A stretch of 32,020 bases of DNA. Source: Rikenellaceae bacterium. GTDB taxonomy: Bacteria; Bacteroidota; Bacteroidia; Bacteroidales; Rikenellaceae. The stretch's first letter is position 1; every line of letters begins with the position of its first letter. Below the pieces are notes generated by a model that saw only the letters and a program-made list of their open reading frames with translations, searched no databases and had not been told where the DNA came from. Below are positions 7,304 through 15,078 of this stretch, piece by piece. Made by a program: the position numbers and the translations under genes. The stretch is taken from the NCBI GenBank assembly GCA_017936385.1, contig JAGBFQ010000006.1, positions 1 through 32,020 of the forward strand, written 5' to 3'.

Positions 7304-8428
7304 TTATTTCACATTTCCTCGTCTTGCCGCAACCCTAAACTGTCGGTAGGGTCGCATCGGGTCGTTGGTGACCACTGCCACAGCGTCCGAAATCTCGGCC
7401 GTCGTGTAATATTCGGGGTTCAGCACCGCCTCAAAAGTCACCTTATCGCCACTCTTGATTCGGGTTCCGGGCCGCAAAGTTACATAAAATCCTTCATCTT
7501 TCGGCTCAACCCATCGAATAATCAACTCCTCGTCGCCCAGATTCCTGATTGTCACCCGATAACGGAGTTCACCACAATCGGCCGCAATAACTCCGAAATC
7601 GTGCAATCGCTCGCTCACTTCAGCCGTCGGGGCAGCATCGTAATTGACAATCGAAAAGTCATCAACCGCAATCGCAGCCACATAAACAGCGTGTTCGGAC
7701 TCTCGGCCATCCACCTCGATGGTAAACTTATCCACCAGATTGCCATAACGCCGGCTCTCGGCCTGAAGGTCATACGTAAGCCTGATTTGTCCGCGTTCAC
7801 CCGATGCAATTCGCTCGGGCATAGCCACTCGCAACACTCCACTCCGAAGTTGATACTTCACCTTCGGGCGAATCGTGCGTTCCGAAGTATTCACATAATT
7901 TATGACTGTCGACTGCGCCGCTCCGTGTTGCACCGTTCCCATTCCGAACGTCGCATTATCCACGCGCAGACCACGCACCATATAATAAGGGTAGTCATCC
8001 TCCACCGTACGCGGGCGTCCTTCGACCACGCCACGCACCGTCACCGTCTGACGTCGGCCTCCGTTGAGTATCACGTTGACACGTTTTTCAAACTCTCCAG
8101 GGCGACCTGCCGGGTCAAAACAGACCTTTACCTCGGCCTGCTGCCCCTTACGCACGGGCTGCTTCGAATACTCCGTCGAAGTACACCCACACGAAGTATA
8201 AATTCGTTCTATCACAACGGGTTGTGCACCTTGATTAGTTGCCCTGAATGTGTGACAAACCCGTCCATCCACCTCGCGTATCTCTCCGAAGTCCCACACG
8301 TCATGCTCAAAACGCAGCGGTTCTTGGTCTGAAGTCTGTCCTTGCACTGCATCGCACATCACAAACACACCCGCAAGCATACAAATCATCCTGCGCAACA
8401 GGGAGTATATCGGCTTAAGTTTTTGCAA
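7304..8428 (-). CDS. Exported DUF1573 protein with repeated domains
   Basis: 374 residues. An N-terminal signal sequence (basic n-region, hydrophobic core about 14-28, cleavage likely after VQG or GQ) is followed by a classical DUF1573 segment (about 38-125: WDFGEI, IYTSCGCTSTEY, F..GRPGEFEK). A second such segment follows near 290-370 (LHDFGVI, VTNDPMRPY). DUF1573 is an Ig-like fold common in exported Bacteroidota proteins and has no assigned enzymatic role. The start is taken as TTG 8428 because it supplies the positively charged signal region; ATG 8389 is the alternative and gives a weak signal. It leads an operon into the Nfn-like pair; whether that has functional meaning is unclear. Confidence 0.82.
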   Translation of the reverse strand: MQKLKPIYSLLRRMICMLAGVFVMCDAVQGQTSDQEPLRFEHDVWDFGEIREVDGRVCHTFRATNQGAQPVVIERIYTSCGCTSTEYSKQPVRKGQQAEVKVCFDPAGRPGEFEKRVNVILNGGRRQTVTVRGVVEGRPRTVEDDYPYYMVRGLRVDNATFGMGTVQHGAAQSTVINYVNTSERTIRPKVKYQLRSGVLRVAMPERIASGERGQIRLTYDLQAESRRYGNLVDKFTIEVDGRESEHAVYVAAIAVDDFSIVNYDAAPTAEVSERLHDFGVIAADCGELRYRVTIRNLGDEELIIRWVEPKDEGFYVTLRPGTRIKSGDKVTFEAVLNPEYYTTAEISDAVAVVTNDPMRPYRQFRVAARRGNVK

Positions 8429-8455
8429 AATTAAACAATTTGTTAAAAATCACAA

Positions 8456-8488
8456 CAAAGGTACTTTAAAATTTTTAAACTAACCAAA
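8456..8488 (-). promoter_or_regulatory. Promoter of the DUF1573-Nfn operon
   Basis: Minus strand: TTTG (8488-8485), 21 nt, TAccTTTG (8463-8456). It lies 27 nt ahead of the TTG start and is the only good promoter for the three genes down to 4989. Confidence 0.78.
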
Positions 8489-8516
8489 TTCCGCACGATT
8501 TTATTTCGCGCACGGG

Positions 8517-9008
8517 CTAATAAAGTTCCAGAAATTCGTAGCTGTTTCCGCATGCATCGAGATAGCGAACAAAGTCGTCGAAACCGATTCTGACGGTTGA
8601 CGTGTTGTCGTTGGGGTGAAAACTCAACGCGGGATACCTCTTTAAATTAATATCGAGGAACAGATGCACATGGTTTTCGGTGTCGTTAATAAGTCCGAAA
8701 GGCGATACCGAACCCGGTCGCAACCCCAAATAACGCTCCATACGCACCTCCGAAGCAAAGGACAGTTTACCCTGACGCAGTCGCCGCTCGAGGTCGTGGA
8801 TTGCCACCGTACGTTCGCAATCAAACACCACAAGGTAGTGTCGATTTCCCTTGTGATTACGAAAAAAGAGGTTTTTGCAATGCTTTGAGCCATCATCGTG
8901 CCAATATTCGCGGGCGATATCGATAGTCGGTGCCTCGGGGTGGTCATAATGCGTATACTCCACTCCAAGTGCATCCAAGTACTGATACACAATCTGTTTA
9001 CGTTCCAT
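8517..9008 (-). CDS. YbaK/ProX-type prolyl-tRNA deacylase-like protein
   Basis: 163 residues of the YbaK/INS editing-domain family, which hydrolyses mischarged aminoacyl-tRNA. It is closest by motif to the PrdX/ProXp-ala type that clears Ala-tRNA(Pro). Seen are HYDHPEAPTI near residue 21-30, the substrate-pocket Lys region SKHCKNLFFRNHKG, and the glycine-rich LGLRPGSVSPFGL. The ATG at 9008 is used; an upstream in-frame TTG lies in the promoter and is rejected. It is a stand-alone protein, not an insertion in ProRS. Specificity is inferred from family resemblance. Confidence 0.88.
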   Translation of the reverse strand: MERKQIVYQYLDALGVEYTHYDHPEAPTIDIAREYWHDDGSKHCKNLFFRNHKGNRHYLVVFDCERTVAIHDLERRLRQGKLSFASEVRMERYLGLRPGSVSPFGLINDTENHVHLFLDINLKRYPALSFHPNDNTSTVRIGFDDFVRYLDACGNSYEFLELY

Positions 9009-9035
9009 AATTAGGGTATAATATTTTTGCTCGGA

Positions 9036-9043
9036 CAAAAATA
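9036..9043 (-). promoter_or_regulatory. Possible -7 element for the deacylase gene
   Basis: TAttTTTG on the minus strand, 28 nt ahead of the ATG. The nearest TTTG (9070-9067) is 23 nt away, longer than usual, so support is moderate. Confidence 0.45.
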
Positions 9044-9074
9044 TCGATTTTTTTGAAAAAATCTTTCAAAAAGA

Positions 9075-9105
9075 TTTGGAGAATTAAATTTTTGCCGTAT
9101 CTTTG
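9075..9105 (+). promoter_or_regulatory. Promoter of tRNA-Asn
   Basis: TTTG 9075-9078, 19 nt, TAtcTTTG 9098-9105, about 50 nt before the mature tRNA. Matches the phylum consensus. Confidence 0.8.
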
Positions 9106-9156
9106 CACCCGTAATCAGAACAACAAAGCGTTTGAAGTTGTGATTGCAGGACATAT

Positions 9157-9230
9157 TCCTCAGTAGCTCAGTTGGTTAGAGCACCTGACTGTTAATCAGG
9201 GGGTCCCAGGTTCAAGTCCTGGCTGAGGAG
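9157..9230 (+). tRNA. tRNA-Asn (anticodon GTT)
   Basis: The acceptor UCCUCAG pairs perfectly with CUGAGGA, discriminator G. The D-arm is GCUC/GAGC, the anticodon arm CCUGA/UCAGG with loop CUGUUAA (GUU), and the T-arm CCAGG/CCUGG around UUCAAGU. CCA is not encoded. Confidence 0.97.
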
Positions 9231-9238
9231 CAACCCAT

Positions 9239-9272
9239 AGTTCGGACAACATCAGTTATCCGAACTTTTTTT
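9239..9272 (+). terminator. Terminator after tRNA-Asn
   Basis: AGTTCGGA (9239-9246) pairs with TCCGAACT (9259-9266), 12-nt loop, then a T run to about 9272. Confidence 0.88.
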
Positions 9273-9520
9273 ATCCCCCTCTCTCGCCTACAACAAATCA
9301 TCAACATTCGGGACCTATCAAGCGATACCTCGCTCGCATACGCGTGGCCTCTCATTAACCATAGACACAACATCGGGTAGACACGCGCCACTTATCATCA
9401 TGCCTACGACGTTCCACTACCGCTCAACCTGTTAAACGATTTTTTGCAACTGACTTGTGTAACACATACATTGATTGCATATTCACACACCAAACCTCGA
9501 CTTGCACACACCCACACAAA

Positions 9521-9555
9521 ATAAAAACGCCCTCGGAACTACATCCGAAGGCGTT
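9521..9555 (-). terminator. Terminator after tRNA-Thr
   Basis: Minus strand: the arms 9555-9544 and 9537-9526 form a 12-position stem with one mismatch around a 6-nt loop, followed by TTTTTAT. It lies 15 nt past the tRNA end. Confidence 0.85.
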
Positions 9556-9569
9556 TCGTTGATTTTTAG

Positions 9570-9641
<72 letters not shown>

Positions 9642-9660
9642 AACTTGCTTTAAGCGGTCA

Positions 9661-9692
9661 CAAAAGTAGAAACTTTTTACATACCATCCAAA
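9661..9692 (-). promoter_or_regulatory. Promoter of tRNA-Thr
   Basis: Minus strand: TTTG (9692-9689), 20 nt, TActTTTG (9668-9661), 19 bp before the tRNA. Confidence 0.8.
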
Positions 9693-10019
9693 CTTTTGGA
9701 CACTTTTTTTCGAAAAAACCACAAAAACACAACCAAAACAACTTTTAATATTGAATTAACAAACAATTACACCCTTTCTCGCATCCCCTACCCCACATAC
9801 ATCACACAACATTGATTTCGGTCGCAAATATATTCACGAGAATATTAAGAACTTTTACAACCAAAATCCGTCATCATTGGACAACCGACCAAACAACAAA
9901 CATTTTACTATTCTCCTTAAAATGCAAAAAACGCTCTATCTTGTTGCACAAAAGCGTACATACGGAATACAAAACACAAGTTTCGATATTCATCATATCA
10001 AAAAAACGCAAGGAAAAAC
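9693..10019. other. A+T-rich intergenic stretch without a gene
   Basis: Between the tRNA-Thr promoter and the DUF4369 promoter. The two open frames here (one on each strand) lack family features, and the minus-strand one is largely antisense to the downstream lipoprotein gene. I see no RNA fold or repeat worth naming. Confidence 0.5.
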
Positions 10020-10050
10020 TTGTTTCTTCGAAAAAAAGTTCGTAAGTTTG
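10020..10050 (+). promoter_or_regulatory. Promoter of the DUF4369 lipoprotein pair
   Basis: TTG 10020-10022, 20 nt, TAagTTTG 10043-10050, 24 nt before the ATG. Confidence 0.7.
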
Positions 10051-10074
10051 TAGAAACTTTAAAATTCGAAACCT

Positions 10075-10695
10075 ATGAAACGAAACATTTTTCTGGCCGC
10101 TTGCACCGCGGCACTCCTCGCTGTAAGTTGCGCAGGACCTCAAAAATACACCATCAACGGAAGTATCTCTAAACACCCGCTGGCAAGCTACGTGGATTCG
10201 GTTTATTTGGTAAATGACCTCGGAGCTTCGGCCAAAGTCGCAGTGGTAGATGGCAAATTCTCGTTCGAAGGTGAGGTCGAGAAACCTATTCTGACTTCGA
10301 TTGTGTTCACTCACAGCATGCCGACTCCCGGACAATTCAGTCTGCCGCTGGTTCTGGAAGAGGGTAACATCCACTTCCTGGGTCTGCCGTCGAAACGTTT
10401 TGCAGGAACTCCGCTCAACGACTCGATTGTAATGCTCAACGCCAAGGCTAATGCCATTCATACCGATTCGGTGGATGCCGAATATCTGGACGCTTTGGCC
10501 GACATTTTGCGCACCTATATTAAAAATAACCCCAACGACGCGTCGACCGTGTATGCTCTGCGTGAGGGTGTGAACTCCGACTTGTTTGCCGAGGAAGAGG
10601 TTTGGGAGCTGATTCAAGATTGTGGTCCCGAGGTTAACACCACCAACTTCGCAAAACAGATATGCGCTAAGTTCGACGCCGAGGCTGAAGAATAA
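10075..10695 (+). CDS. DUF4369-like lipoprotein without thioredoxin domain
   Basis: 206 residues. The signal peptide ends in the lipobox LAVSC with Cys19, so it should be an envelope lipoprotein. Residues about 24-115 (YTINGSISK, DSVYLV, VVDGKFSFEG, LVLEEGNIHFLG, GTPLND) form the DUF4369 beta domain that normally precedes a TlpA-like thioredoxin domain. A helical part (130-200) follows and the protein stops where the thioredoxin domain would begin. The next gene has the same layout plus the thioredoxin domain, suggesting duplication with domain loss or a dedicated partner. The two genes are 39 nt apart and share one promoter. No cysteine other than the lipid-bearing one looks catalytic. Confidence 0.85.
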   Translation: MKRNIFLAACTAALLAVSCAGPQKYTINGSISKHPLASYVDSVYLVNDLGASAKVAVVDGKFSFEGEVEKPILTSIVFTHSMPTPGQFSLPLVLEEGNIHFLGLPSKRFAGTPLNDSIVMLNAKANAIHTDSVDAEYLDALADILRTYIKNNPNDASTVYALREGVNSDLFAEEEVWELIQDCGPEVNTTNFAKQICAKFDAEAEE

Positions 10696-10734
10696 TCGGA
10701 AACGAGAGTATCTTTAAAAGAAATCAAATACGAA

Positions 10735-11766
10735 ATGAAAAGACTGAAAATATTTTCAGCCGCGCTGACCGTCGCATTTGCGGCGGTCGGTTGCGGTAAT
10801 AGCAATAGCTATACAATCCATGGTACGGTAGACGGAGGGGAAGACATCCGTTATGACTCGGTATTTGTCATGACGGGCGATGTGCGCAATGCCGCTGCTG
10901 TCGTCGATAACAAATTTGTGTTGGAGGGCTCGGTAGAAAGTTCCATCATCACCCAATTGGAGATGATTTACGTAGACCCCGAGAGCGGTGTGGCTCTTGG
11001 AACGACAACACTTCCCGTGGTTGTGGAACCAGGTACTATCTCCGTAGAAATCACCGGTGAAGATATTACCATCGGGGGTACGCCTCAAAACGACGCTATT
11101 CAGGGATTCAACGACGCCGCTGACGAGTGGGAGGAACGCCAAGGCGAATGGGATGAGGCGGTGACTCTTGTCAAGGAGTTCGTTTTCGCCAATGCACAAA
11201 CGCAAGCTGCTGTATATGGCCTTACGACTGCCCAAAATGTGCTGGAGGATGACGACCTGATGGAGGTACTCAATGCTTGCTCCGAGCAGGTTAAGCAACA
11301 CCCCGAAGTTATGCCCATTGTTGAACGCATGGCTATTTTGGAACGCACCTGCGTGGGTCAACCCTTCGTGGATTTCGAGGTCGACACTTCGGACGGTGTG
11401 GTAAAATTCTCGGACTACGTAGGCAAGGGACAGGTTGTGTTGGTCGACTTCTGGGCCAGCTGGTGTTCTCCGTGCCGAGCCGAGATTCCCAATGTCAAGG
11501 CGGTTTACAAGGAGTTCAAAGACAAAGGTTTGGTTGTCGTGGGTGTACCCACAAGCGACCGTCCTGAGGACACTCGTCGCGCTGTGGAACAAGACGGGAT
11601 TCCCTTTGCACAAATCATCGGCAATGAGCGACAAGCCATCGGCGCTGTGGCCTACGGCGTTAGGAGCATTCCCCATTTGATATTGTTTGACGCCGACGGC
11701 ACGATTCTCGGTCGCGGCCAGAATGTCGAAAGTCTGCGCGAAGCACTGACCAAAGCCCTGCAATAG
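10735..11766 (+). CDS. DUF4369-TlpA family thiol:disulfide lipoprotein
   Basis: 343 residues. Lipobox AAVGC with Cys20. A DUF4369 domain lies at about 25-125 (YTIHGTVDGGED, DSVFVMTGD, VVDNKFVLEGSVE, VVVEPGTISVEITG). A helical linker and a TlpA/ResA-like thioredoxin domain (about 205-343) follow, with active site W243-C244-S245-P246-C247 and a later cis-Pro segment (VRSIPHLILFD). Such proteins act in the periplasm as disulfide reductants or isomerases, often for cytochrome or lipoprotein maturation; the client here is unknown. Paired with the upstream thioredoxin-less paralogue. A terminator follows directly. Confidence 0.92.
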   Translation: MKRLKIFSAALTVAFAAVGCGNSNSYTIHGTVDGGEDIRYDSVFVMTGDVRNAAAVVDNKFVLEGSVESSIITQLEMIYVDPESGVALGTTTLPVVVEPGTISVEITGEDITIGGTPQNDAIQGFNDAADEWEERQGEWDEAVTLVKEFVFANAQTQAAVYGLTTAQNVLEDDDLMEVLNACSEQVKQHPEVMPIVERMAILERTCVGQPFVDFEVDTSDGVVKFSDYVGKGQVVLVDFWASWCSPCRAEIPNVKAVYKEFKDKGLVVVGVPTSDRPEDTRRAVEQDGIPFAQIIGNERQAIGAVAYGVRSIPHLILFDADGTILGRGQNVESLREALTKALQ

Positions 11767-11797
11767 CTGCGAGTCTATTCCAAAATAAATATTTCCG

Positions 11798-11836
11798 AAG
11801 GGCTGTTCAACAAAAATCTGAACAGCCCTTGTTATG
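11798..11836 (+). terminator. Terminator after the DUF4369-TlpA gene
   Basis: AAGGGCTGTTC (11798-11808) pairs with GAACAGCCCTT (11820-11830), 11-nt loop. The following tract (GTTATGT) is only weakly T-rich. Confidence 0.75.
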
Positions 11837-11891
11837 TATAGACACAAAATCAGTATATATACCCATACTCAGAGGGTGCAAACGCTACTCC

Positions 11892-11918
11892 CATTTCGAA
11901 TGAAATGCACTACCTTTG
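11892..11918 (+). promoter_or_regulatory. Hdr-like operon promoter: palindrome plus -7 element, no clear -33
   Basis: TAccTTTG lies at 11911-11918, 30 nt ahead of the first ATG. The place where -33 TTTG should be (about 11886-11890) reads CTACTC-like sequence and does not match. Instead CATTTC (11892-11897), 4 nt, GAAATG (11902-11907) forms a perfect 6+6 palindrome that ends 3 nt before the -7 element. A palindrome plus missing -33 suggests binding by a regulator. The regulator is not identifiable from here. Confidence 0.6.
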
Positions 11919-11948
11919 CACTGTTTCTTAGTCAAAGCAGAGATTGTT

Positions 11949-12644
11949 ATGGGAAAATACTATGATATGCTGGCCGAAGATGTGCGTCTGCGCGAAGGAC
12001 TCAAAGCCTGTATGAACTGTGGAATATGCACAGGCGTATGCCCTGCGGCCGAATTTTATAACTATGACCCCAGGCAAATCATCGTCACGGTGCAATCCAA
12101 AGACGATGAAGCCATCGAGGCACTGATGAAAAGCAATACCATTTGGTATTGCGGCGAGTGTATGTCGTGTCGTCCGCGCTGCCCACGAGGTAACACCCCC
12201 GGTTACGTGATTCAGGCACTACGCACACTGTCGCAACGGCTCGGATTTTTCGTCGAGTCGGAAAAGGGACGCCAACAACTCGCTATCAAACGCACCATCG
12301 GCCAACACATTCTCGATAAGGGCTATTGCATCAGTCCTCGTCTTGTCGACCCCGCCATGCACCCCGAGCAAGGCCCCGTATGGCGTTGGGTGAGGGATAA
12401 CGACACCGAAGTGTTCGGTAAATTCACCCCCAACTACGGCAAACCTGGAGCAGGTCCCGTACGCGAGATAGACCCCGAAACACTTGACGAAATACGTCGA
12501 ATATTCGAGGTAACAGGCGGTAATGCCATGTACGACGCCATTGAGCAACACTCCGAGCGCAAGGCCCGCGAGATGGGTTTCGACGGTGCCAACGACGAGT
12601 ACTTCCGCGAGGTGTATCGTCATAATTCCAACACTCACAACTAA
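11949..12644 (+). CDS. HdrC-like two-[4Fe-4S] protein
   Basis: 231 residues, first gene of the Hdr-like cluster. Two ferredoxin motifs, C21-x2-C24-x2-C27-x3-C31 and C68-x2-C71-x2-C74-x3-C78, separated by an HdrC-type linker with IWYCGECMSCRPRCP. In known complexes HdrC relays electrons between the flavin subunit HdrA and the catalytic HdrB. The C-terminal half (about 100-231) is longer than in methanogen HdrC and has no motif I recognise. No signal peptide or membrane span, so it is cytoplasmic. The ATG at 11949 was chosen over an upstream TTG (11916) that lies inside the -7 promoter element. It ends 14 nt before the HdrB-like gene. Confidence 0.88.
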   Translation: MGKYYDMLAEDVRLREGLKACMNCGICTGVCPAAEFYNYDPRQIIVTVQSKDDEAIEALMKSNTIWYCGECMSCRPRCPRGNTPGYVIQALRTLSQRLGFFVESEKGRQQLAIKRTIGQHILDKGYCISPRLVDPAMHPEQGPVWRWVRDNDTEVFGKFTPNYGKPGAGPVREIDPETLDEIRRIFEVTGGNAMYDAIEQHSERKAREMGFDGANDEYFREVYRHNSNTHN

Positions 12645-12658
12645 ACCAAAGGCACACT

Positions 12659-13747
12659 ATGCAGAAAAGACACTCTTGGAAGGAGTTCCAAAAGGAGATT
12701 GCGGACGACCACTACTTCTATGTGCGTAGTTGCATCCGTCAAAATTTTTTCCCAGGCAGCGAGCAGGCATTCCTCAACATAATGCGTAACGACCTTGGCA
12801 AAGATGTGTTTGAGGACCCGCGCCACACCTCGTGCACGGGTATCGGCTATCACTCCGACATTGTGCCGCTTGAGACCATCATGACCGTTGTGGCACGCCA
12901 ATTTGCACTAATGACCGAGGCGGGATATGAGAATCTCACCTCGTCGTGCATCACCTCGTTTGGCATCTACACCGAGATTCTCGAAACGTGGAGGGAGTTT
13001 CCCGAAACCCTTGAGCGCACCCGTGAGTCACTCTACAAGGCCACAGGGCGAACCTTCGAGATACCCAAAAACGTGTCGCACAACTCGGACGTCATCTTCC
13101 ACAACCGCGAACAGATTGCCGCCCAAGCCAAACTGAAGTTGGTCAACGCACTGACGGGCGAGCCACTGCGTGTGGTGGAACACATCGGTTGCCACTACGC
13201 CAAGATTTTCCCCAGCAAAGGAATCGGCGGCTCGGAGTTCCCCTACGTGCTGGCAGGAATGATTGAGTCGTGGGGTGGCGAGGTTGTGGACTATCCCGAA
13301 CGCCGACACTGCTGCGGTTTCGGTTTTCGCAACTATCTGGTGCAGGCCAATCGCGGATACTCGGTGGCCAACTCGCGCAAGAAGTTCGAAAGTATGGCTC
13401 CGTACAAACCCGACTTCATTGTGTGCAACTGCCCGGGATGCACCATGTTTCTCGACAAGTGGCAGTACACGTTGGCCGAAATGGAGGGTGCAACCTACGG
13501 TGCCGACAACCGTGGAATCCCCGTGCTGACCTACGAGGAGATGGCCGGTTTGGTCTTGGGTTACGACCCTTGGGCACTCGGCATGCAGATGCACCAAGTG
13601 GACGTCGAGCCACTGCTGGACAAGATGGGCGTAGACTACGACCCGTCGAGCAAATATCTTGGAAAGAAAGGAAAATTCATCGGTGCGCCGAGTAAAGCAG
13701 CTGTCAATAGTTCGACCGCCGACAAGTATTATAGGATAAAACGATGA
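12659..13747 (+). CDS. HdrB-like CCG-domain protein
   Basis: 362 residues. The C-terminal CCG domain is intact: C178, 39 residues, C218-C219, 38 residues, C258-P-G-C261. This is the pattern that holds the non-cubane [4Fe-4S] cluster at which heterodisulfides are cleaved in HdrB. The N-terminal CCG domain is degenerate: C25, then S58-C59 in place of CC, then C97-I-T-S100 in place of CxxC. One of the two catalytic cluster sites of classical HdrB is therefore probably lost or altered. Cytoplasmic, no transmembrane segment. The last bases overlap the next start (ATGA at 13744-13747), indicating translational coupling with the HdrA-like subunit. Its disulfide or other substrate is unknown. Confidence 0.88.
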   Translation: MQKRHSWKEFQKEIADDHYFYVRSCIRQNFFPGSEQAFLNIMRNDLGKDVFEDPRHTSCTGIGYHSDIVPLETIMTVVARQFALMTEAGYENLTSSCITSFGIYTEILETWREFPETLERTRESLYKATGRTFEIPKNVSHNSDVIFHNREQIAAQAKLKLVNALTGEPLRVVEHIGCHYAKIFPSKGIGGSEFPYVLAGMIESWGGEVVDYPERRHCCGFGFRNYLVQANRGYSVANSRKKFESMAPYKPDFIVCNCPGCTMFLDKWQYTLAEMEGATYGADNRGIPVLTYEEMAGLVLGYDPWALGMQMHQVDVEPLLDKMGVDYDPSSKYLGKKGKFIGAPSKAAVNSSTADKYYRIKR

Positions 13748-14745
13748 AAGTAACCGTTATAGGTGGCGGTGTGGCCGGAATACAGACCGCACTCGCACTC
13801 AAAGGGCTCGGTCTGAAGCCCGTAATCATCGAAAAGGAGGACACGCTGGGCGGAAAACTCCGAGGGTGGCACAAATTGTTCCCCACGATGACCCCCGTAG
13901 GCGAAGTTCTCGAACCACTACTCCGAGAGCTGCGCGAACAAAACATTCCAATCATGGCCTCAACCGAAGTGCTTGGCATTGAGACTGACGGCGTAATCAC
14001 CTCACATGGCAAGGTCGAGAGCCGTGCCACGGTGGTGTGTTCGGGTTTCGACCTCTTCGACGCCACACTCAAGGAGGAGTACGGCTACGGAATCTACGAC
14101 AACGTCATCACCTCGGCCGACCTGGAGAGAATGATGAACAACGGCAAAGTGGCACTTGTCGATGGTACACAACCCCGCCGCATAGCATTTCTGCACTGCG
14201 TGGGTTCGCGCGACGAGAAGGTACAACAACGTCACTGCTCGAAAGTGTGTTGTGTAACGGGCGTCAAACAGGCCATCGAAATGCGTCGCTGGTTCCCGCA
14301 GAGCGAAATCTACAACTTCTATATGGACATTCGCATGTTCGGCTCGGGCTACGAGGAGATGTATCGCTCGGCACAGCAGGAACACGGTATTCAGTTCATT
14401 CGCGGACGAATCTCGGAAGCAGCACCCGTACCCGGTGGCAAGGTGCAAATCAAGGCCGAGGATACGCTTATCGGCCGTCCGCTCAAGATGACCGTCGACA
14501 TGTTAATTCTACTGATTGGCATGACCGCAGGATGCAGTAACAGCCATTGGGCGGAGTGTGCCGGTTTGGAACAGAGCGACAGCCACTTCATGCGACCGCT
14601 CAATGTGTTCGAGGGTAATGTGCGCAGTGCACTTCCCAACGTGTTTTACGCCGGTACGGTGACTGCACCCAAGACCATCGGAGAATCACTCAACGAGGCC
14701 AATGCTGTAGCCTTTCGCGTGGCCGAATATCTCAAAGGGTTATGA
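13744..14745 (+). CDS. Minimal HdrA-like FAD iron-sulfur subunit
   Basis: 333 residues, about half the size of methanogen HdrA and shorter than QmoA. The N-terminal FAD motif is VIGGGVAGIQTA (residues 5-16). C152, C165, C169 and C170 (HCVGSRDE, then HCSKVCC) repeat the C-x12-C-x3-CC spacing of the HdrA cluster next to the flavin. The C-terminal part has the FAD-closing motif FYAGTVTAPKTIGESLNEANAV-type sequence typical of the family. The inserted and C-terminal ferredoxin domains of full-length HdrA are absent; the next gene, a small two-cluster protein overlapping by 4 nt, could supply them. HdrA is the flavin site of electron bifurcation in methanogens, but whether this short form bifurcates cannot be told. 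Confidence 0.88.
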   Translation: MKVTVIGGGVAGIQTALALKGLGLKPVIIEKEDTLGGKLRGWHKLFPTMTPVGEVLEPLLRELREQNIPIMASTEVLGIETDGVITSHGKVESRATVVCSGFDLFDATLKEEYGYGIYDNVITSADLERMMNNGKVALVDGTQPRRIAFLHCVGSRDEKVQQRHCSKVCCVTGVKQAIEMRRWFPQSEIYNFYMDIRMFGSGYEEMYRSAQQEHGIQFIRGRISEAAPVPGGKVQIKAEDTLIGRPLKMTVDMLILLIGMTAGCSNSHWAECAGLEQSDSHFMRPLNVFEGNVRSALPNVFYAGTVTAPKTIGESLNEANAVAFRVAEYLKGL

Positions 14746-15071
14746 TTGATTTCGGATTCGGAGTAAATACTGCTCGCGCCATCAATATGGACACCAACGA
14801 CTTGGACACAGCCCGCGAGATTTTTGACCGACTGCCCGACTTGCAGACCTGCATAGCGTGCGGCAGTTGCACCGCTACGTGTACCGCAGGCGCCATCACA
14901 TCGTTCAACTTTCGCAAAGTTCACACGCTGGTGCGCCGTGGCGAATATGGCGAGGCTTATGCCGAGATGAGCAAGTGCATGCTGTGTGGCAAGTGCCGTC
15001 TGGTGTGCCCCCGAGGAATCAACACCCGAGGAGTGGTAATGCTCATTAAAAAGAAACTTGGAGATTACTAA
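14742..15071 (+). CDS. Small HdrC-like two-[4Fe-4S] ferredoxin
   Basis: 109 residues with two clusters: C37-x2-C40-x2-C43-x3-C47 and C79-x2-C82-x2-C85-x3-C89, the latter followed by PRGIN as in HdrC. The linker is HdrC-like (FRKVHTLVRRGEYGEAYAEMSKC). It overlaps the HdrA-like gene by 4 nt (ATGA) and is 7 nt ahead of the membrane subunit start, so it probably bridges the flavin subunit and the membrane HdrD-like subunit. No membrane anchor is present. The cluster thus encodes two distinct HdrC-type relays. Confidence 0.88.
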   Translation: MIDFGFGVNTARAINMDTNDLDTAREIFDRLPDLQTCIACGSCTATCTAGAITSFNFRKVHTLVRRGEYGEAYAEMSKCMLCGKCRLVCPRGINTRGVVMLIKKKLGDY

Positions 15072-15078
15072 AACGAAT

